Below are positions 50,562 through 61,420 of a stretch of 64,000 bases of DNA, in pieces. Both the position numbers and the translations under genes were made by a program. Position 1 is the first letter of the stretch. Each line of letters begins with the position of its first letter. The notes beneath the pieces were generated by a model. That model saw only the letters and a program-made list of their open reading frames with translations. It was not told the DNA's origin and did no database searches. Source of the stretch: Seriola aureovittata (taxonomy: Eukaryota; Chordata; Actinopteri; Carangiformes; Carangidae). Where the stretch lies: the NCBI RefSeq assembly GCF_021018895.1, contig NC_079373.1, forward strand, positions 19,785,501-19,849,500. The letters run 5' to 3'.

Positions 50562-53500
50562 TTGTGTTTGTGTGTGTGGTGAGAGACCCTCAGATTAGCC
50601 CTATGTGGCCCAGATTACAACCGGATCAGTGCTGCCATATATTACACCGGCCTGTGAACTATCAGAGAGACAGTGGGCCAGCCTGGGCTTTAGGGGCTTA
50701 AGACCCCATTTAATTACACTTCAGCAGAGAGGAAAAGTACAGTAACCAATTCACACGAGCTGGTGTTTACACGGTTGCGAGCATCATGTGATGATCTTGA
50801 AGTGTCAAAAGGAAAAATGCACTATTTTGGCAAGAAGAAAGGAGGGAGTGTAGGGTTTCAGTTTGCAGGCACTGTGTCACATTTGCTTTCCCCAAACAAA
50901 TATGACATTTATGGGCTCTGCAGTCCATTACAGTCCATACTTGTCCACCTAGTGGCTGCAGCTGGTGACGCCTCTCCAGCAAGGAAAAAAGATGACAGAT
51001 AAATTCATCTGACAGTAGAGAATTAGACCTTTTCAAAATGCTCTCCTGATAGGTTGTCTCTCCTCTTTGAATATCATATTCCTCTAGGCCAAGAGGCAAA
51101 TCTGTGATATGTAAAGCCAAGCTCTTAGATTGTAAGTGACAATTTGTTTTTTCGTATTGTTTTTCTAAGGTGCCACCAGGGACATTGGCTCCGCTCTGAC
51201 AAGGATGTGTATGAGACACCGCAGCATTGAGGCAAAATTACGCCACTTCACCAAGTAAGCTGTATTTTTTTCTTCTCCTCCACAGTCATTTTCTATGCTC
51301 CCATTTTTGTTGGCCTTCCTCTCATCGTGCCACTCTTTGCTGAGTGTTTTTGTGTCATGGAAATAAAACTATTATGTCCCTCGCTCTCTCACTGTCTGCT
51401 CTCATGTTCTTTCACCTTGTCGCTGTAGTGCTCTCATGGAAGGTCTGGTTACGCCACTTCAGGACAGGATAGAGGAATGGAAGAAAACAGCTAACCAGCT
51501 GGACAAAGACCATGCCAAAGGTAAACAACCAGCAAACACAAATGACATACCACTTTCCAAGTGTTCGCAGAAGTTTGGACCCCACTGTACACCCTTTTTT
51601 TAAGCAATGTATATTGGACAGAAAATTGATACGCCTTTTGGCTTTGGCTTTGACTTGTTCTCCACAGAATATAAGCGCTCTCGTCAGGAAATTAAAAGGA
51701 AGTCGTTAGACACCATAAAACTCCAAAAAAAAGCAAGAAAAGGTAAGGCAATCTTTCAAGACCTTGTTGACTAACAGACCAGCGACAAAACTCTATTAAC
51801 ATTTTACTGCTGATATTCACAAAGTCGGCTTGGCTGCTGGTCCCTGGTCTGTACCAATGTTTTAGATTGAACTGGTGCCATCTACAGTGTAGAGCTGGAT
51901 ATGACAACTCAATCAAATCAGAACGCCTGGCACAGTTTCAGAGGCTCCTCTCCAGCCTCGGATGATTTATCACTGCCCACCTTATAAATCAAAGAAATGT
52001 TCTTCTTTCCTGGCTGTGCATGCATCAGTCCCTGCTGCTGGTTGTAATTAAACTCCTATTTCCAAACGGAGCTTACACCAGTGGTATGGGCTAGTCATAA
52101 ATAAGCAATGTGTCCTGATTTGATACAGCTAACACTGCCTGTTCTTCTGTCTCTCCTCCCCTTGCCTGTCCCTGCAACCCCTCCTCTGTTTCTGCCTATT
52201 TCCCCTGGCTGTAGAGCTTCTAGGTATGTCTGTTGTGCTTAGCCCCGAGTGCGACCTTCACGCGATTGTTTCAAAGTCATCATCATCATCTTTAGGGTGA
52301 AACTGCCAGTCAAACAAAACCCAGTACTGTCTTAGCAGATGTGGTTAAAAGAAATATGCTTATTCACTTTCTGGATGAGCGTTAGGAATTTGATGCCACT
52401 TTCATGTCTATAAGGTAGATATACTATCACTAGAAGCTGGTTAACCTAGCTTAGCACAAAGGCTGGAAACAAGGGGAACTACTTGCCTGGCTACTCAAGC
52501 GTAAAAACAGTGTATCCTCGTTTCCAGTGTTTATACTATGCTATGCTAAGCTAAGTGGCTGCTGGTGGACAGACATGAGAGTGGTATCCTCTCACCTAAC
52601 TATTGGCAAGAAAGCAAATAAGCATATTTCTCAAAATTTAGAACTATTCGCTTTTAAAGAGAAACCTCAAGCAGTGCACTCATTGTAAATATCCTGACTT
52701 CTAAGAATGTAAATAATACCCAGGAATAAGTGAATGGGCACAGGTCAGAGTGTAAAAAGCACAGGCGTTAACATAACAATTGTCCTGTTCTAATCATGAG
52801 AAAGAATGTACAATGCCAGCACCCAGAAACTGAAGCAGCTAAATACAAAAAGCCTTCATTCATTTTATTTTTTGCACACATACAGTTCACCTGACTTCTT
52901 TCAAATATAGCTCCTCCATTTTTTAAATGCCTTTTAATAGAGTAGGAAACTGCCAATTTTATGGCATCCCATCATTCCTCTGGGTAATTAAATCTTGTCT
53001 TTGTCATCAACTGACATTTGGCTCCATGATGACAGCTAATTGTTCTACCGAAGACCTAAATTTCTCTTTCTAAGGACCTATTAGCCTAACTGGCAAGCTG
53101 TCATATCCTCATCCTCATCCTTCGTTTAATCTGTGACTTATTAAATGCAGGTCTGCTGAAAGATTAGCCAATTAAGCTGATAAGTATTACACATAAGGAA
53201 AGTTGTAAGACAGATGTGCAATGTGTTGTCTGCTACAGATGACTAGAGCGCTCATGTTTTTGGGATCAATGCAAGATACAGTAGATATATATACATTTAT
53301 GATATAGCCAGACACAAATTTGAATTTATTCACACGTATAGCTTATAACCTACTATATTTTCAAGTTGCATGGTACATACAATGAGTGTACTGCTTGAGA
53401 TTTAGCCAAAAATGTCAAGACACGGTAACGTTTAACTGGCAGTGTAAATCATGCAGTCAGAGCAACGAAGAATTGAGCATCTCAGTGGTCATCTCCATCC

Positions 53501-56500
53501 TTTCAACTGTCATCTAGTGTCATTGTGGTGTTGTAGTGTGTCGCATTCATTTCGGGACCTCACCACCAGCGGCTTCGCGTCGACTCATGATTGTCCTCTC
53601 ATTCCCATGTACATGAACCATTTGAGTGTAATGTTTGTCAGTGCGTTGACCTCTACCACACAAGCAGTTTATCATTGTGTCTTCTAATCATGTCTCATTT
53701 TTTCTTTTTTCTTTTACTCTTTCCCTCCTCCCTGCACTGTGTACACTTTTCTTCCTTCATGTCACCATCCATAATTATCACCCTCCACTTTCCAATCTCT
53801 TTTCATTCCTCCTCCTCTCTTGTTTATCTATACTCAACCCTCCTCACCCCTGTCCTCCCTCACTCCGTCCTCCCTCCCGTCATCTGTGCCCTCTGCCCCC
53901 CTTTGCTTTGCCTCGCGCAGGCCGGGGTAACCTGCGCCCCCAGCTGGACAGTGCCATGCAGGACGTCAGTGACTTGTATCTGCTGATGGAGGAGACGGAG
54001 AAGCAGGCAGTGCGCAGAGCCCTCCTGGAGGAGAGGGGGCGTTACTGTACATTCATTAACCTCCTGCAGCCTGTGGTGGTGAGGAACATTTGGCCTTTGT
54101 ACAGCTGAGAGTTGTAGAAAATAAATATAAATAGCACCAATTATAAAATTATGTTTTACTAGGCTCGCTCTTGTTGTTAATGTGGTAGCTGTTTAATTCA
54201 ATCCATCCTGTTTTTCTTCCTCCAGAATGTAGAGATTGCCATGTTGGGAGAGATAACACATTTACAACCCATCGTTGATGACCTCACTGTGTTGACTGAA
54301 GACCCACACAAGCTGCCACCAGCCAGTGAGCAGGTAACAGAGGTGTAACGCTTAAGATATTTCCTCTAATGCTGCTCATGCACTTATCATCCAACATCCC
54401 CAGAGCTGGTCAGGTTATTTGGATCATAATCAAATCTTCTGTAATTGTAGTCCAAGGCTATGAAATGATGAGTCTGGTGATATTCTATATTTTTCTTATT
54501 ATCAACAAAAAGATCCTAATAATAAGCATTTTCTGTGTATCCAGCGTCTGATACAACTTATTAATTGCGTCAAGTGTATATAGTGTATCACTCCATCACT
54601 GAAAATAGTCCCCAAATATATACTATTGACTCCTTCTTGAGAAATATTTGTTAAAAGCTACTGTGCCCAGGTATTTTTGGAAGTTATTTAGCCACTTCTA
54701 CAAATGAAAGTAGGTTTGCTACCTGTCTGTAAGGATTTATGTTTTCAGCAGGAGCGAATGGGCTCCAGGCTGAGAGTAATAGATTGGCTGGAACAAATAT
54801 TGCGAGACTAACTAATGCACTCTTGGTTTTGTCTTTTCATGACATTTGATGACAGCAGCAACATTATAGAATTATGCCTTGTCCTTTTAAATTACAAAAT
54901 AGTGCTAAGATGCATCACTGCCATTAGCCAGTTGTTGTTGTTGTTGTCTGATGCATTAATGTATGTTTTTAGAAGTGTGAAGCTGAAAATGCTTGTTTTC
55001 CATCTATTGTGACTATGTGTCTGCAAAATCTTTTTTCTGCTCTTACTCTCCGTCTTAATCTTACACAACAATAGCCAATTCCATTATGTGTTTTTTTTTT
55101 CCCCTTATCTTGTGTAAAAGCAATTTCACCTGATGGCTGTTGTTGCCACTGCATCATCACAGTTTGTTTATGTGTTCTCGCAGGTGATCCGGGATTTGAA
55201 AGGATCTGACTATAGCTGGTCCTACCAGACCCCTCCCTCCTCCCCCAGCAGCACCGGCTCCAGGAAGAGCAGCATGTGCAGGTATATCCTTACACACCTT
55301 GTTGCTCTTTGTTGTCTGTTTAGTGTGATTATTTTGCACTTACGCTTGTTGTGCAATGTGTTAATTACACCTTAAGATGTGATGCATATTGTGTGCTGTG
55401 TCAGATGTGTTGTTAATTAGTTTGTGGATTTAGTTTATGCTGGATCAAAGCTGTTTTGAACACCCTGGCATATTCCTGATTTTAGCCCACTCTATCACAC
55501 AATAGCAAAGGAATGAAATATTAAAGGTCATCATGAATACATGAGCAGGTGACCCCCCCCCCCCCCCACACACACACACCACCCCCCTCCCCTTACCACA
55601 CAGCCAGACTAGCACGTGACGTATCTTGCCAGCTTCACAGCTCTTGCAGATTTGCAGTTCTCAAGCTTCTTACACCCAGATTAGGTCCAAAGCTGTGAAA
55701 CATCACAGCCTGAACCATGAGCCTGGATGAGAATCAACATCTACATATTTATAAGGCTGATGGCAATAGTTCAACAATTTATTTATAAATGTGGGTCAGA
55801 AGTCCATTCTCTGGGAGGAAATAAGCCTTTCTTTACAAAAAAAAAAAAAACCTTTAATGTTAGAGGAATATCAAATCTTGTTGTCACAAATCCTCGTCTT
55901 GCTTAGTTGCTAACAGAACCTCCTTGATATTTCCACCAATTAACACTGCAGATTAAATAGTGTTCTGTATTTTCAGCCACTGACTATACAGTATGTTTGA
56001 CTAATTGACAAATTTTAACACAGACTTTGGTTGTAGATCCTAGTTAGTTTGATTTTTTAGGGTAAAATTAGACTTTCCCATGAAAAACACATATCTCCAA
56101 AATGTCAGTTCTGGAACTTACAGAAACTTCAGTCTGGGCTTGACCGCTTCATATTTTTCCATTTATCTACTCAGTCTGAAAAGCTGTCACTGAATTTCCT
56201 TTGCATGTGGAGAAACATGACATGATTCAGTTGTTGGTAGAATATAAAAAACTCCCAAGATTGATGTTACAGGATTTTCCCACTACAACAGTGATATAAT
56301 GAAAAGAAGTCTCAAAGACTGGATGGAAGAACAACAAGCTTAGTGAACACAGAACACAAAAAAACACAGGACAGAGAAATCGTATGAGGTTATTTAATTT
56401 GTCATGTTTAATTTGGCATTCCTCCTTAATCCTCATCCTAGAGGACAGTGATTACTTCAGATATAGTCCAGAGGGAGAGGGGGAGAAGGAAGTGTGAGAG

Positions 56501-57628
56501 AGGAAGGTGAGAAGTACAAGTTGCACATTTAAAATAGGGTGGGTGACAAAGAGAAGCAACGCTGAGTGAGAACGACACAACAGGAGACGAAAAGAAGACA
56601 TCTGTTAATATTCAGAGGGAAAGAAAAATCAAGAAGGGATAACTTTTTTTGCTGTTTGATGCACCAAAATTAGAAGAATGGCGTCGTTTAGAATTTTCGC
56701 CTTCATGTTCACAGCTTTTGTGATCAATTTTTCATCTAGCTCTTTCTGTTTTTGCCACAGCCTGCTCATAAATTCTCAGAAAAAAAAGATAAAAACAAAT
56801 TAAGGGAAGAAAATATGTGCTAGAATCTTGATCACGATCCTGTATGTTGAGTTATATACTGATGTGATGTCCTGTCAACAGTCTCCTCCAGATGCCCTCT
56901 GCAGGAGCCCACCGGCTCAGCAGCGTGTCCTCCCACGACTCAGGCTTTGTCTCGCAGGACGCCAACACCCACTCTAAGCCTCCATCGCCCATGCCTTCTG
57001 ACATCACCAGCCAGGTAACAGTCTCGGGCGTAATACTGAAGTTTAATCTTTGATCAGGTGGGGGAAAAAAAAAGGGATTTTATCGCATCAAAACCAGGAA
57101 CAAAGCGGACTTGTAAGCTCCAGAGATTCCTCTGGCAGAAAAGCTGCAGGGCAGGAAGACACAGCAACAACACCAGAGACTCTCTTTCTTGTCAAAGTAG
57201 ATCTACAACAATTCAGCCCTATTCCATCTGGCATCTCCAATCTGGTGTGAGATATACGTTTTGTCATGTTTGCATTTCAGGGATAAACACGTAGTTACAA
57301 TAAGAGTCAAACCCAGGCAGTTCTCTTCGTGTTTTGCTGCAATAGCACTTTATCAGTTGCGAATGTTGAATTTCTATCCCACTGGATTGATAAAGTTATT
57401 CAGACGGTCTGGACAGATTGCAGTGTACAGAATACGCTCGGCAGCACACTAGCTCACCCAGTGATGCAATGTTCTTTTTCTGAAAAAACTGATCTAAAAG
57501 GCTGCTTTATTTTCTATCTAGGCTATGGTCTATAGATCCCCTCAGAGAGGAAAATAACTCCCTCTCTCTAGAACTCACCAACACTCCAACTCTGACCCCG
57601 GTCCTGTGTATCTCTCATCTCTCACACC

Positions 57629-57700
<72 letters not shown>

Positions 57701-60179
57701 TCTCCATTTGCTCTCCCCCTCCACTGTTTTTACTCCATCTCCCCTTTCCCAGAAATCAACAAGCTCAGCCTCCTCTGAGGCTTCAGAAACCTGCCAGTCT
57801 GTCAGCGAGTGCAACTCTCCTACAGCGGTTAGTACTGCATGCATCTAACCAATCGACTTGCTTTATTAGACAGATATACACTTGCAGACGTGCACATGTA
57901 CACACAGGCGATGCGCAGTGCCCTTCACTCATTGTTATCTATAGTGTAAAGAGTCCTGTGGGCTCTTCTTGACAGCTGCAGTGCGGTTTGACGTGGACTA
58001 TTCATGGATGTTGAGCACTTTGACTCAGACTTGTCTGTCCGTTCCGCAGTTTGGCTCATGCTCATCCTTCGGTACCTTCCGCCCTGCTTTCTCTCACACT
58101 GGCACCATCAGGCCTCTCTCTGTCATACTTCCTGCGTCCCCCACATTTAACCACTCCCCTGGATCCAACACCCCCTCACCCACATCAAAGGTTCCTAGCT
58201 GGAAGGTTTGTTTTCATTTGCAATTTTACTTTTGAGTTTTTTCTCTTTTTAAACGTTCTTGCTTCTTTGCTTCTTGTGTTTTATTGCCTTTAAAGCACAT
58301 AAATCAGCGTGAAGATTAACCTCACAATCACCATTTTGCTGTTGCTCATGAAGCTCGGTTTTCTAATCTTTCCTCATAAAGATGTGCTAAACTGATATCA
58401 TTTAACAACGCACTCATAGCCTACTGTAGTCTGCTCATATCTTCCTCAGCATCTAACCAGTTCATGAGCCAAATCAGCAGCTTCCATGTTAGCTGCTTGT
58501 ACGAGCGGTGGATGGCAAACACTGGAGATGCTCAGTTGGAAGACAGTCTCATTGTTCCGTCTGCTGCTGCAGGACTGGGCCAAACTGAGTTCCTGTGAGC
58601 CGTCGTTGGCCAGCACTCTGCAGCGTAGGAGGGAGTCTGTGGATAAGATGAGAGAACTGGAGGCTCCGCCCAGTCCACAGGGGTATTCTGGGATGCAACC
58701 AGATGATCCACACAGAGGGAGAATTGGCCCAGGAACCATTGCAACCAAGGTAAGACGTCCTCAGGGAGTAAAAATGTAAATGTCAGTATATAAATTTATA
58801 TACCTTGGAAATTGTAGTGTGGTGAACTGCATATGTAAATGTGTGCTAATCTTTATGTATTTCCTGCCTGCCTGTATCTCTTGATGTGCGTGTTTGTGTG
58901 TGTGCGTGCGTGCACTTCAGCATGGCGAGCCCCTCTCTCCAGCAGCCAGCACTCTTGCTATGGTTCTGACTAGAGGGTTAAGTATGGAGCAGCAGAAGAG
59001 CAGCAGAGACTCTCTGCAGTACTCGAGCGGCTACAGCACCCAGACCAACACCCCGTCATGCTCCGAGGACACCATCCCCTCACAAGGTAACACTCACCCT
59101 TGACAGTCACACAGTCCTTATGATACGGCACACATGACATCCATATACAGCACAGACCTTCTGAATTCCCTGTTCTTTTTCCAGGTCATTTTGATTGGAA
59201 TCTTTGGACTTGCGTGCTTTTAAAAGTGCAGTGCTAATTACCTTTTGTGTCAATGTGATTACTGTAAATTACTATGTAAAAAAAGCAGCTGTGAATAACT
59301 CTTCAAAGCATTGTTGTTGTCAGTATTTTTTCAGTGTGAAAAATAGATACTCATGACTCATTGTCACTTCTAGGTTCAGATTATGAGTGCTATTCACTCA
59401 ATGGGGATGCTGACAGTGAAGGACAGGCAGACTTTGACAAGTCCTCCACCATCCCTCGCCACAGTAACATTGCTCAGAGCTATCGCCGCATGATCCAAAC
59501 TAAAAGGCCTGCCAGCACAGCAGGTCTGCCTGCAGGTAAAACTCTGCAGGGAACTCCAAATGGTGCAGGGGGAAGCGGCTCTGGAGTCATTGCGTCGGGG
59601 ACGGCCACTATTCGCCGGACACCGTCCTCCAAAACTGGTGTGAGGCGCACGCCATCCACATCTGGCCCCATTCCCATCCGGCCCCCCATCGTGCCAGTTA
59701 AAACCCCCACAGTGCCGGACTCTCCAGGGTATGCCAGCCCGTCACAGCATCGTACCGGCAGCGAGGAGTTTCTTTATGGTGATGACCCATCTCCTAGTGA
59801 CTTCATGAGGGCCTCTCCAAAGCGGATGAGTCTTCCCGACAATTCATGGGGCTGTGGAGGAGGAGGGGTGGACAGGACTGTTTATGCCCAGCAGGCCCCC
59901 GGCATGGCCACCCACGGTGCTGAGGAGGACCCTCTGCTTGCTGCCAACCGCCACAGCCTGGTGGAGAAGATAGGAGAGCTGGCAGCCAGCGCCCACGCCC
60001 TTGGTGAGAGTCAGTTCCCCTTCCCCAGCTCACTGCCTGGGGATCTGGCACAGTGTGTGCCCCAAGAGCCATCTCCTGCAACCCAGGAGGACAGGGATAT
60101 GCTGGTGTCGATACGCCGGGGAGTGAAGCTCCGCAAGACATTGACTGACGACAGGTCGGCTCCTAGGATCCTGCGGTAG
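37111..60179 (+). CDS. mtss2: MTSS I-BAR domain-containing 2 / MTSS1-like (complete, 16 coding exons, 780 aa)
   Basis: Exons: 37111-37179, 40182-40243, 40358-40431, 51170-51254, 51429-51520, 51668-51742, 52215-52223, 53921-54078, 54226-54333, 55184-55281, 56882-57014, 57753-57827, 58050-58205, 58573-58749, 58921-59086, 59374-60179. MTSS proteins bend PI(4,5)P2 membranes outward and bind actin, acting in protrusions and dendritic spines. The start CACCATGGAG is a strong Kozak. Residues 1 to about 244 form the I-BAR domain (MESVEKECGALGGLFQAIVN, FLDAFQKVADMATN, RMCMRHRSIEAKL, basic KRSRQEIKRKS). A Ser/Pro/Thr-rich middle follows (SDYSWSYQTPPSSPS, RLSSVSSHDSGFVSQDA, SSGYSTQTNTPSCSEDTIPS, GPIPIRPPIVPVKTPTVPDS), then a WH2 actin-binding motif at the C terminus (MLVSIRRGVKLRKTLTDDRS). 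The start (MESVEKECGALGG) and the ELL insert match MTSS2 rather than MTSS1. Exons 7 (9 nt) and 13 (156 nt) are both frame-neutral and likely cassettes. Without exon 13 the protein is close to human length (747 aa). Confidence 0.95.
37180..40181 (+). other. mtss2 intron 1
   Basis: 3.0-kb intron. It contains (CA)n just after the donor, a (GA)n run near 38448-38472, a 27-nt poly-C tract at 39116-39142 and (GT)n near 40083-40102. No other exon is recognised. Confidence 0.7.
39116..39142. repeat. Poly-C tract, 27 nt
   Basis: Twenty-seven consecutive C residues (G on the other strand) in mtss2 intron 1, directly followed by GCAGCTC. Confidence 0.9.
40483..40508 (+). other. G-run array with quadruplex potential
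   Basis: GGTGGTGGTGGGGGTGGGGG followed by TGGGGG gives three runs of five G plus three GG pairs separated by single T, on the transcribed-RNA strand, 52 nt after the exon 3 donor of mtss2. Confidence 0.7.
44500..44541. repeat. (GA)n microsatellite
   Basis: Purine-rich GA repeats with few interruptions in mtss2 intron 3. Confidence 0.9.
46035..46064. repeat. (GT)n microsatellite
   Basis: About 15 pure GT units in mtss2 intron 3, followed by interrupted TG sequence to about 46082. Confidence 0.9.
50182..50241. repeat. (CT)n microsatellite
   Basis: Nearly pure CT repeats with two TT interruptions in mtss2 intron 3. Confidence 0.9.
51551..51589 (-). mobile_element. Fragment of a Tc1/mariner-like terminal repeat
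   Basis: CACTTTCCAAGTGTTCGCAG then AAGTTTGGACCCCACTGTA. Its reverse complement (TACAGTGGGGTCCAAA...) matches the fragment at 1100-1131, so these are opposite ends of copies of one family. It lies in mtss2 intron 5. Confidence 0.45.
52215..52223 (+). CDS. mtss2: 9-nt microexon of mtss2 (inserts Glu-Leu-Leu in the I-BAR domain)
   Basis: AGCTTCTAG is flanked by an acceptor (TGGCTGTAG) and a donor (GTATGT). With the split G codons of its neighbours it reads G|AG CTT CTA G|GC, giving ELLG between KKARK and RGNLRPQL. Human MTSS2 as I recall it has KKARKELLGKGDLQPQL, so the microexon is conserved. Skipping it joins G|GC and keeps the frame (KKARKGRGN), the form seen in MTSS1. The upstream tract carries UGC at 52163, 52173 and 52193. 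Standard ORF or exon finders would miss it. Confidence 0.88.
   Translation, partial: SF
52224..53920 (+). other. mtss2 intron 7 (after the microexon)
   Basis: 1.7-kb intron with the inverted repeat pair and a long pyrimidine-rich stretch (about 53690-53900) leading to the acceptor CTCGCGCAG of exon 8. No other exon is visible. Confidence 0.7.
52351..52630. repeat. Inverted pair of dispersed-repeat fragments
   Basis: Arms of about 120 nt (52351-52473 and 52516-52630) are imperfect reverse complements. The outer ends GAAATATGCTTATT and AATAAGCATATTTC match exactly, and CTAGCTTAGC...GGCTGGAAAC faces GTTTCCAGTG...GCTAAGCTAAG. Both arms belong to the repeat family at 35305-35690. It lies 128 bp after the microexon, in intron 7. 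Confidence 0.75.
55282..56881 (+). other. mtss2 intron 10
   Basis: 1.6-kb intron with a 15-nt poly-C run at 55553-55567 followed by CA repeats, and an A-run near 55838. In mammalian MTSS genes the protein region between RKSSMC and RLSSVSSHDSG is longer; no such extra exon is recognised here. Confidence 0.65.
57632..57697. repeat. (CT)n microsatellite before mtss2 exon 12
   Basis: About 66 nt of nearly pure CT, 55 nt upstream of the acceptor at 57752, merging with its polypyrimidine tract. Confidence 0.9.
58050..58205 (+). CDS. mtss2: Probable cassette exon 13 of mtss2 (52 aa)
   Basis: FGSCSSFGTFRPAFSHTGTI and LPASPTFNHSPGSNTPSPTS are encoded between TTCCGCAG and GTTTGT. Length is 156 nt and both junctions are phase 0, so it can be included or skipped. 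The human MTSS2 isoform I remember passes directly from the NSPT-type end of the preceding exon to the DW start of the next, lacking this segment. Confidence 0.8.
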
Positions 60180-61240
60180 CTGAGGGAGAAGAAGGCTGTG
60201 AAGAAGCAGCTGTGCTGTCCTTATTTACAAACTGAAGCTTTGTAGTGAAATACAACAGCATTCATGTAATACATGAACTGAGGCACAAGTAACAAAGAGG
60301 ATGTAACACGTGGTGAATGAAGGCCAGTCGATAGATTAATGAGTGACAAAGGACAGTGTCAAGTCATTTCGTTTTATGTCATGTATGTATTGCGTACGTA
60401 CAAAGTAATCCATATTTTTTTGGTTTTTATTCTTCTTTTTGTTTTTTTGTCTGTGGGCTTCGTGGCTGTGCATCTCTGCTCCCTGTGTGACCGGTTGTTT
60501 CAGCCTAGTTGGTCCCTTTAGACCCAGTGATCAAGACATCACTCATGTGCATCATGGGATCGAATGCTCTGTGTCTTTGTTCTTGCTCTTATGATTATTA
60601 TAATATTGTGCGTTTCTTAATTAACACAGCCACCTGTCAGTGGAAAGTGATGGGCGAAGTGCTCTGTGAGCCTGTCTGTATGTTGTGTTTCTCATCATTA
60701 CTGTACAAGTACCGTATTACTGTTTTGTCTCATAAGCTGAACAACAGCTGTGTAATTCATGTAAAATAGGAGCAATATGGCAGTGTTTTTATTGCTGTAC
60801 TGTATTGTCAATATATTCTGCAATTAAACAGGCTTTTTACTGGTATAGGGCTTGATTTTCTTTGTCAGAAAATGTAATGTCTTTAGAAAATCAATATTTA
60901 TTTAGTTATCACTACCAACATGTATTAATCACTGTATATTTATATCTTAAATGGGCTTCAACTCTTACCCCCAGACTTTTTTGAAGTTTTACTTCTTATT
61001 ACTTTCTCCACTTTAGATATTTCCTCTGGATCTCTCTACTGGAGATTTTATACTGCAGTTACAGTGGGCTATCAGTATTTTATGATATGTCCAATGCAGT
61101 AATCTTAATTTTCCAGCGGTCTGTGGGCTGTAGTTTTTTATGTTAAAGTCAATTTTTAAACTTTTGACTATCCCTATTTTCTTCAGTAATTTTCTGCTTT
61201 AGTTCTCTATAACATTGCCCACAGTCATACTATTCACAAG
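60180..61240 (+). other. mtss2 3'UTR and downstream flank
   Basis: The stop TAG is at 60177-60179. ATTAAA at 60823-60828 is the most plausible polyadenylation signal, giving about 650 nt of 3'UTR. The following sequence to 61240 is AT-rich and featureless. Confidence 0.5.
60823..60828 (+). terminator. Candidate polyadenylation signal of mtss2 (ATTAAA)
   Basis: Common variant hexamer followed by a T-rich stretch (GGCTTTTTAC); no AATAAA is closer to the stop. Confidence 0.5.
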
Positions 61241-61254
61241 CCTGCAGTCCTCTA

Positions 61255-61420
61255 AGAAAACAGATGGCGGCGCCAAAGACCCTTCACTGTGGCTGAGCTG
61301 ACTGGCGCCAAAAGGAACAGTAATGGAGGATATCCATCGACATTACTGCTTCAGTAAAGATATTTGGCAGGCTCTGAAGATGGATAAGAGGTGGGATGAA
61401 TAAGGTAACCAGGTAAGGAC
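61255..61420 (+). promoter_or_regulatory. Promoter-like segment with paired E2F-type sites and a strong splice donor
   Basis: GGCGCCAAA occurs at 61269-61277 and 61304-61312 in the same orientation; it is the reverse complement of the E2F consensus TTTGGCGCC. The first copy overlaps AGATGGCGGC, a YY1-like site. A consensus donor CAG|GTAAGG follows at 61412/61413. No protein-coding frame or known first exon is recognised, so the assignment is tentative. It could equally be a fragment of a dispersed repeat. Confidence 0.3.

Larger units (their letters stand above)
40432..51169 (+). other. mtss2 intron 3 (10.7 kb)
   Basis: The largest intron, bounded by AGAG|GTAAGAGG and TTTTCTAAG|GTGCC. Inside are a G-run array at 40483-40508, (CA)n at about 40800-40840, (GA)n at about 44504-44541, a T-rich run near 44695-44717, (GT)n at about 46035-46064, (CT)n at about 50182-50241, (CA)n at about 50428-50457 and (GT)n at about 50526-50577. 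A degenerate dispersed repeat may span about 44830-45130. I recognise no exon, nested gene or structural RNA in it. Open frames here are short and mostly translated simple repeat. Confidence 0.65.

Noticed and set aside
61255..61420. Calling a protein-coding first exon at the E2F/YY1-like block
   Set aside because: No ATG-led frame with recognisable similarity continues to the donor; reported only as a promoter-like segment.
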